Source: JBIQKZ01 sp044464765 | GTDB lineage: Bacteria > Pseudomonadota > Gammaproteobacteria > Burkholderiales > Burkholderiaceae_B | Assembly: GCA_044464765.1 (NCBI GenBank) | Contig: JBIQKZ010000012.1 | Coordinates: forward strand, 72,104-136,103 | Direction: 5' to 3' | DNA length: 64,000 nucleotides | In this document: positions 62,082 to 64,000 of the stretch, piece after piece | Position numbering within the stretch: the stretch's first letter is position 1 | How the letters are laid out: each line of letters opens with the position of its first letter | Made by a program: the position numbers and the translations under genes | Notes under the pieces: generated by a model | Database searches by the model: none | The model's input: only the letters and a program-made list of their open reading frames with translations | What the model was told of the DNA's origin: nothing

Positions 62082-63545
62082 CTAGATCAGAATAATGTCG
62101 TATTGCTCCTGGCTGTACGATGCCTCGACCTCAAGTGAAACAGGCTTGCCGATGAAGTCGCCCAGCATGGCCAGGTGCGCGCTTTCTTCTTCCAGGAACA
62201 GATCGACAATGGCTTGAGAGGCCAGTATCCGGAACTCTTTTGGGTTGAACTGCCTGGATTCGCGCAGGATCTCGCGCAGGATCTCGTAGCAGAGCGTGCG
62301 GGGAGTGCGCACCTCCCCACGCGCCTGGCAGGTGGGACATACCTCGCACAATTGGTGGGCCAACGAGTCGCGTGTGCGTTTGCGGGTCATTTCGACCAAG
62401 CCAAGTGCGCTGAAGTCGCTCACGGTCTTGCGTGTGCGGTCTTTATTCAAAGCCTTGTTCAATTCGGCCAATACCGCGCCGCGATGCTCGGTGTCCTCCA
62501 TGTCGATGAAGTCCAGGATAATGATGCCGCCCAAGTTGCGCAGCCGAAGCTGGCGGGCCACGGCCACAGCGGCTTCCAGGTTGGTTTTGAAGATGGTGTC
62601 GTCAAAATTGCGGCCACCCACGAAGCCGCCGGTGTTGACGTCGACCGTGGTCAGCGCTTCGGTCTGGTCAATAATCAGGTAACCGCCCGACTTCAAATCG
62701 ACCCTGCGCGATAAGGCGCGGGCGATTTCCTCGTCCACGCCGGCGGTGTCGAATAAAGGGCGCTCTCCACTGTAATGCTTGATGCGGTCCACGACCGAGG
62801 GGGTATAGACTTGAGCCCAGTCGACAAGTTTTTGCGTGGTGCTGCGCGAGTCCACCATAATGGCGCCGGTGACTGGGCCGACCATGTCGCGCAGGACACG
62901 TTGGGCCAGGGTCAAGTCGGCGTGCAGCAGGGCCGGTGCAGGCTGCGTCTTGGCCTTGGTCTGGATGCTGTTCCACAAAATGCCCAAATAGGAAATATCG
63001 GCCGCAAGCTCTTCGTCGGTCGCGCCTTCGGCCTGAGTGCGCACGATGAAGCCTCCTGCTTCGCTGTCGGGCTTCAATTGGCAGACGCGTTCGCGCAGGG
63101 CCAGACGGTCTGCTTCGGATTCAATCTTCTGCGAAATGCCCACATGGGGATCATGGGGCAAATACACCAGCATGCGACCGGCGATGCTGATTTGCGTGGA
63201 CAGGCGGGCGCCCTTGGTGCCCAAGGGGTCCTTGATCACTTGCACCATCATCGACTGCCCTTCGAAAAGCAGTTTCTCGATAGGCGTCATTACACCGCCG
63301 GTATTGCGTTCCGCCCGATTCTGCCGAAGGTCCGCCACATGAATGAAGGCCGCGCGTTCAAGACCAATATCCACAAACGCGCTTTGCATGCCGGGTAGTA
63401 CCCGCACGATCTTGCCCAGATAGAGATTGCCGACATGGCCTTTCTGAATGCTGCGTTCAATGTGCAGTTCCTGCACGGCCCCTTGTTCGACGATGGCGAC
63501 CCGTGTTTCGAAGGGGGTTACGTTGATAAGGATGTCTTCTGTCAT
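62082..63545 (-). CDS. rng: Ribonuclease G
   Basis: A 487-residue endoribonuclease. The N-terminal S1 domain (NLYLGKIVRVLPGMQSAFVDIGLERAAFIH) and the RNase E/G core with TTVDVNTGGFVG and IIILDFIDME, which bind magnesium, are intact; CEVCPTCQARG is the zinc link. It matures the 5' end of 16S rRNA. ATG at 63545 chosen, giving the usual MTEDILINVTPFETRVA. Converges on the lipoprotein gene. Confidence 0.95.
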   Translation of the reverse strand: MTEDILINVTPFETRVAIVEQGAVQELHIERSIQKGHVGNLYLGKIVRVLPGMQSAFVDIGLERAAFIHVADLRQNRAERNTGGVMTPIEKLLFEGQSMMVQVIKDPLGTKGARLSTQISIAGRMLVYLPHDPHVGISQKIESEADRLALRERVCQLKPDSEAGGFIVRTQAEGATDEELAADISYLGILWNSIQTKAKTQPAPALLHADLTLAQRVLRDMVGPVTGAIMVDSRSTTQKLVDWAQVYTPSVVDRIKHYSGERPLFDTAGVDEEIARALSRRVDLKSGGYLIIDQTEALTTVDVNTGGFVGGRNFDDTIFKTNLEAAVAVARQLRLRNLGGIIILDFIDMEDTEHRGAVLAELNKALNKDRTRKTVSDFSALGLVEMTRKRTRDSLAHQLCEVCPTCQARGEVRTPRTLCYEILREILRESRQFNPKEFRILASQAIVDLFLEEESAHLAMLGDFIGKPVSLEVEASYSQEQYDIILI

Positions 63546-64000
63546 GTGTTGCCTGTGTGTCGCGTTCAAGGAAGTCATGCGAAAAGTGGCTAAAAAGAGT
63601 GATGCTGTGACGATGGAGTGGCGGTGTATCCGCAGGTCTTGCCGTCATGGGTCATCAGTCGGACCGGTCGTGTAATAACAGTGTCATTGGATATGAACAG
63701 TATATAGAAGCCCGGGGCAGCGCTTGATGGGCATTGTTTGGTCGGTTCGGGCATTCCATCTTGCCTGCACGAGCATGCCGCTTCTGGTGCATTTGTCGAT
63801 CATGGTGCAAGCGGCCTTGCCTCTTTAGCTAAGCGGCAGTCTTCATCCCAGGCCAGAGAGCGCGTCTGTCGGTGGCATGCTCCGCTTCGTGCAGGCAATG
63901 ACATGGCTTATGGATGACATGATCCGCTATCGTGATAGCGATGAGCACTGTCCAGTTAGCGCCACATGGCCCCACTAATGACACGGGTGATGACAGGATG
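63546..64000. other. Stretch upstream of rng with inverted repeats, no gene recognised
   Basis: 455 bases. It contains TTGCCTGCACGAGCATGCC at 63761-63779, matched in inverted orientation at 63874-63898 apart from a 6-base insertion, and a perfect 7-2-7 palindrome CGCTATC-GT-GATAGCG at 63925-63940. AATGACAC near 63977 is the inverse of GTGTCATT near 63683. The last three bases are ATG and could open a gene beyond the window. I cannot identify the element. Confidence 0.5.

Noticed and set aside
1..64000. CRISPR arrays, tRNA, rRNA, prophage or insertion-sequence genes
   Set aside because: I saw no regularly spaced repeats, no tRNA-like cloverleaf, no rRNA sequence and no transposase or integrase reading frame.

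Overview
The window is a chromosomal segment of a GC-rich betaproteobacterium, most likely Burkholderiales, family Alcaligenaceae (Bordetella/Pusillimonas-like). This assignment is an inference from gene order (rseA-rseB-mucD-lepA-lepB-rnc-era-recO; rpsF-priB-rpsR-rplI; pepA-holC divergent from lptF) and from protein character. Nearly all of it is dense housekeeping DNA with many 4-base ATGA or TAATG stop/start overlaps. I see no tRNA, rRNA, CRISPR array, integrase or intact insertion sequence.

Layout. 1-7.9 kb: envelope-stress genes (partial rseA, rseB, mucD), then lepA, lepB, rnc, era and a short recO. 7.9-11.1 kb is the only accessory-looking stretch. It holds a PIN-domain gene, two long imperfect palindromes (8568-8769 and 10804-10966), a SulP anion transporter between them, and an internally deleted relic of a ygiD-type dioxygenase. 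11.1-16.1 kb: yccA, holC, pepA, lptF (without lptG) and cysB. 16.3-19.4 kb: rpsF-priB-rpsR-rplI and dnaB. 19.4-23.1 kb (minus): an Mth938-like gene, bcp, a PIN-PhoH ATPase gene and pdxA. 23.2-27.1 kb: alaC-type aminotransferase, hom and thrC. 27.2-30.3 kb (minus): hpnC-hpnD-hpnE for squalene. 30.3-36.7 kb: alr, an SDR gene, radA, a YbbP-like permease and kdkA. 36.8-41.8 kb: a potFGHI-type ABC importer, an Spx/ArsC-like gene and rpiA. 41.8-43.2 kb: phoU behind a clear PHO box, then yggX. 43.3-52.1 kb: argA, hrpA and dnaE. 52.1-61.6 kb: a glycosyltransferase/deacetylase cluster, a YdcF-like gene, a GT9 heptosyltransferase and msbA. 61.6-64 kb: a small lipoprotein, RNase G, and a 455-base stretch with no recognised gene.

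How the genes work together. Envelope biogenesis recurs: sigma-E control and MucD, LepB, LptF, KdkA, the core/surface glycosyltransferase cluster, MsbA, HpnCDE and Alr. The rest covers replication and repair (PriB, DnaB, HolC, DnaE, RecO, RadA), translation and RNA processing (LepA, RNase III, Era, S6, S18, L9, HrpA, RNase G), and amino-acid supply (Hom, ThrC, ArgA, AlaC, CysB).

Most worth a second look: the two large palindromes that bracket sulP, the decayed ygiD gene next to it, a RecO that lacks about 50 residues of its C-terminal domain, a triple-repeat PHO box with a well-placed -10 before phoU, a 66-bp-offset duplication of the end of phoU, lptF without lptG, and the operon that interleaves two deacetylases with four glycosyltransferases. 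I did not find a clearly new multi-gene defence or metabolic system; the palindromes are the best candidate for something undescribed.
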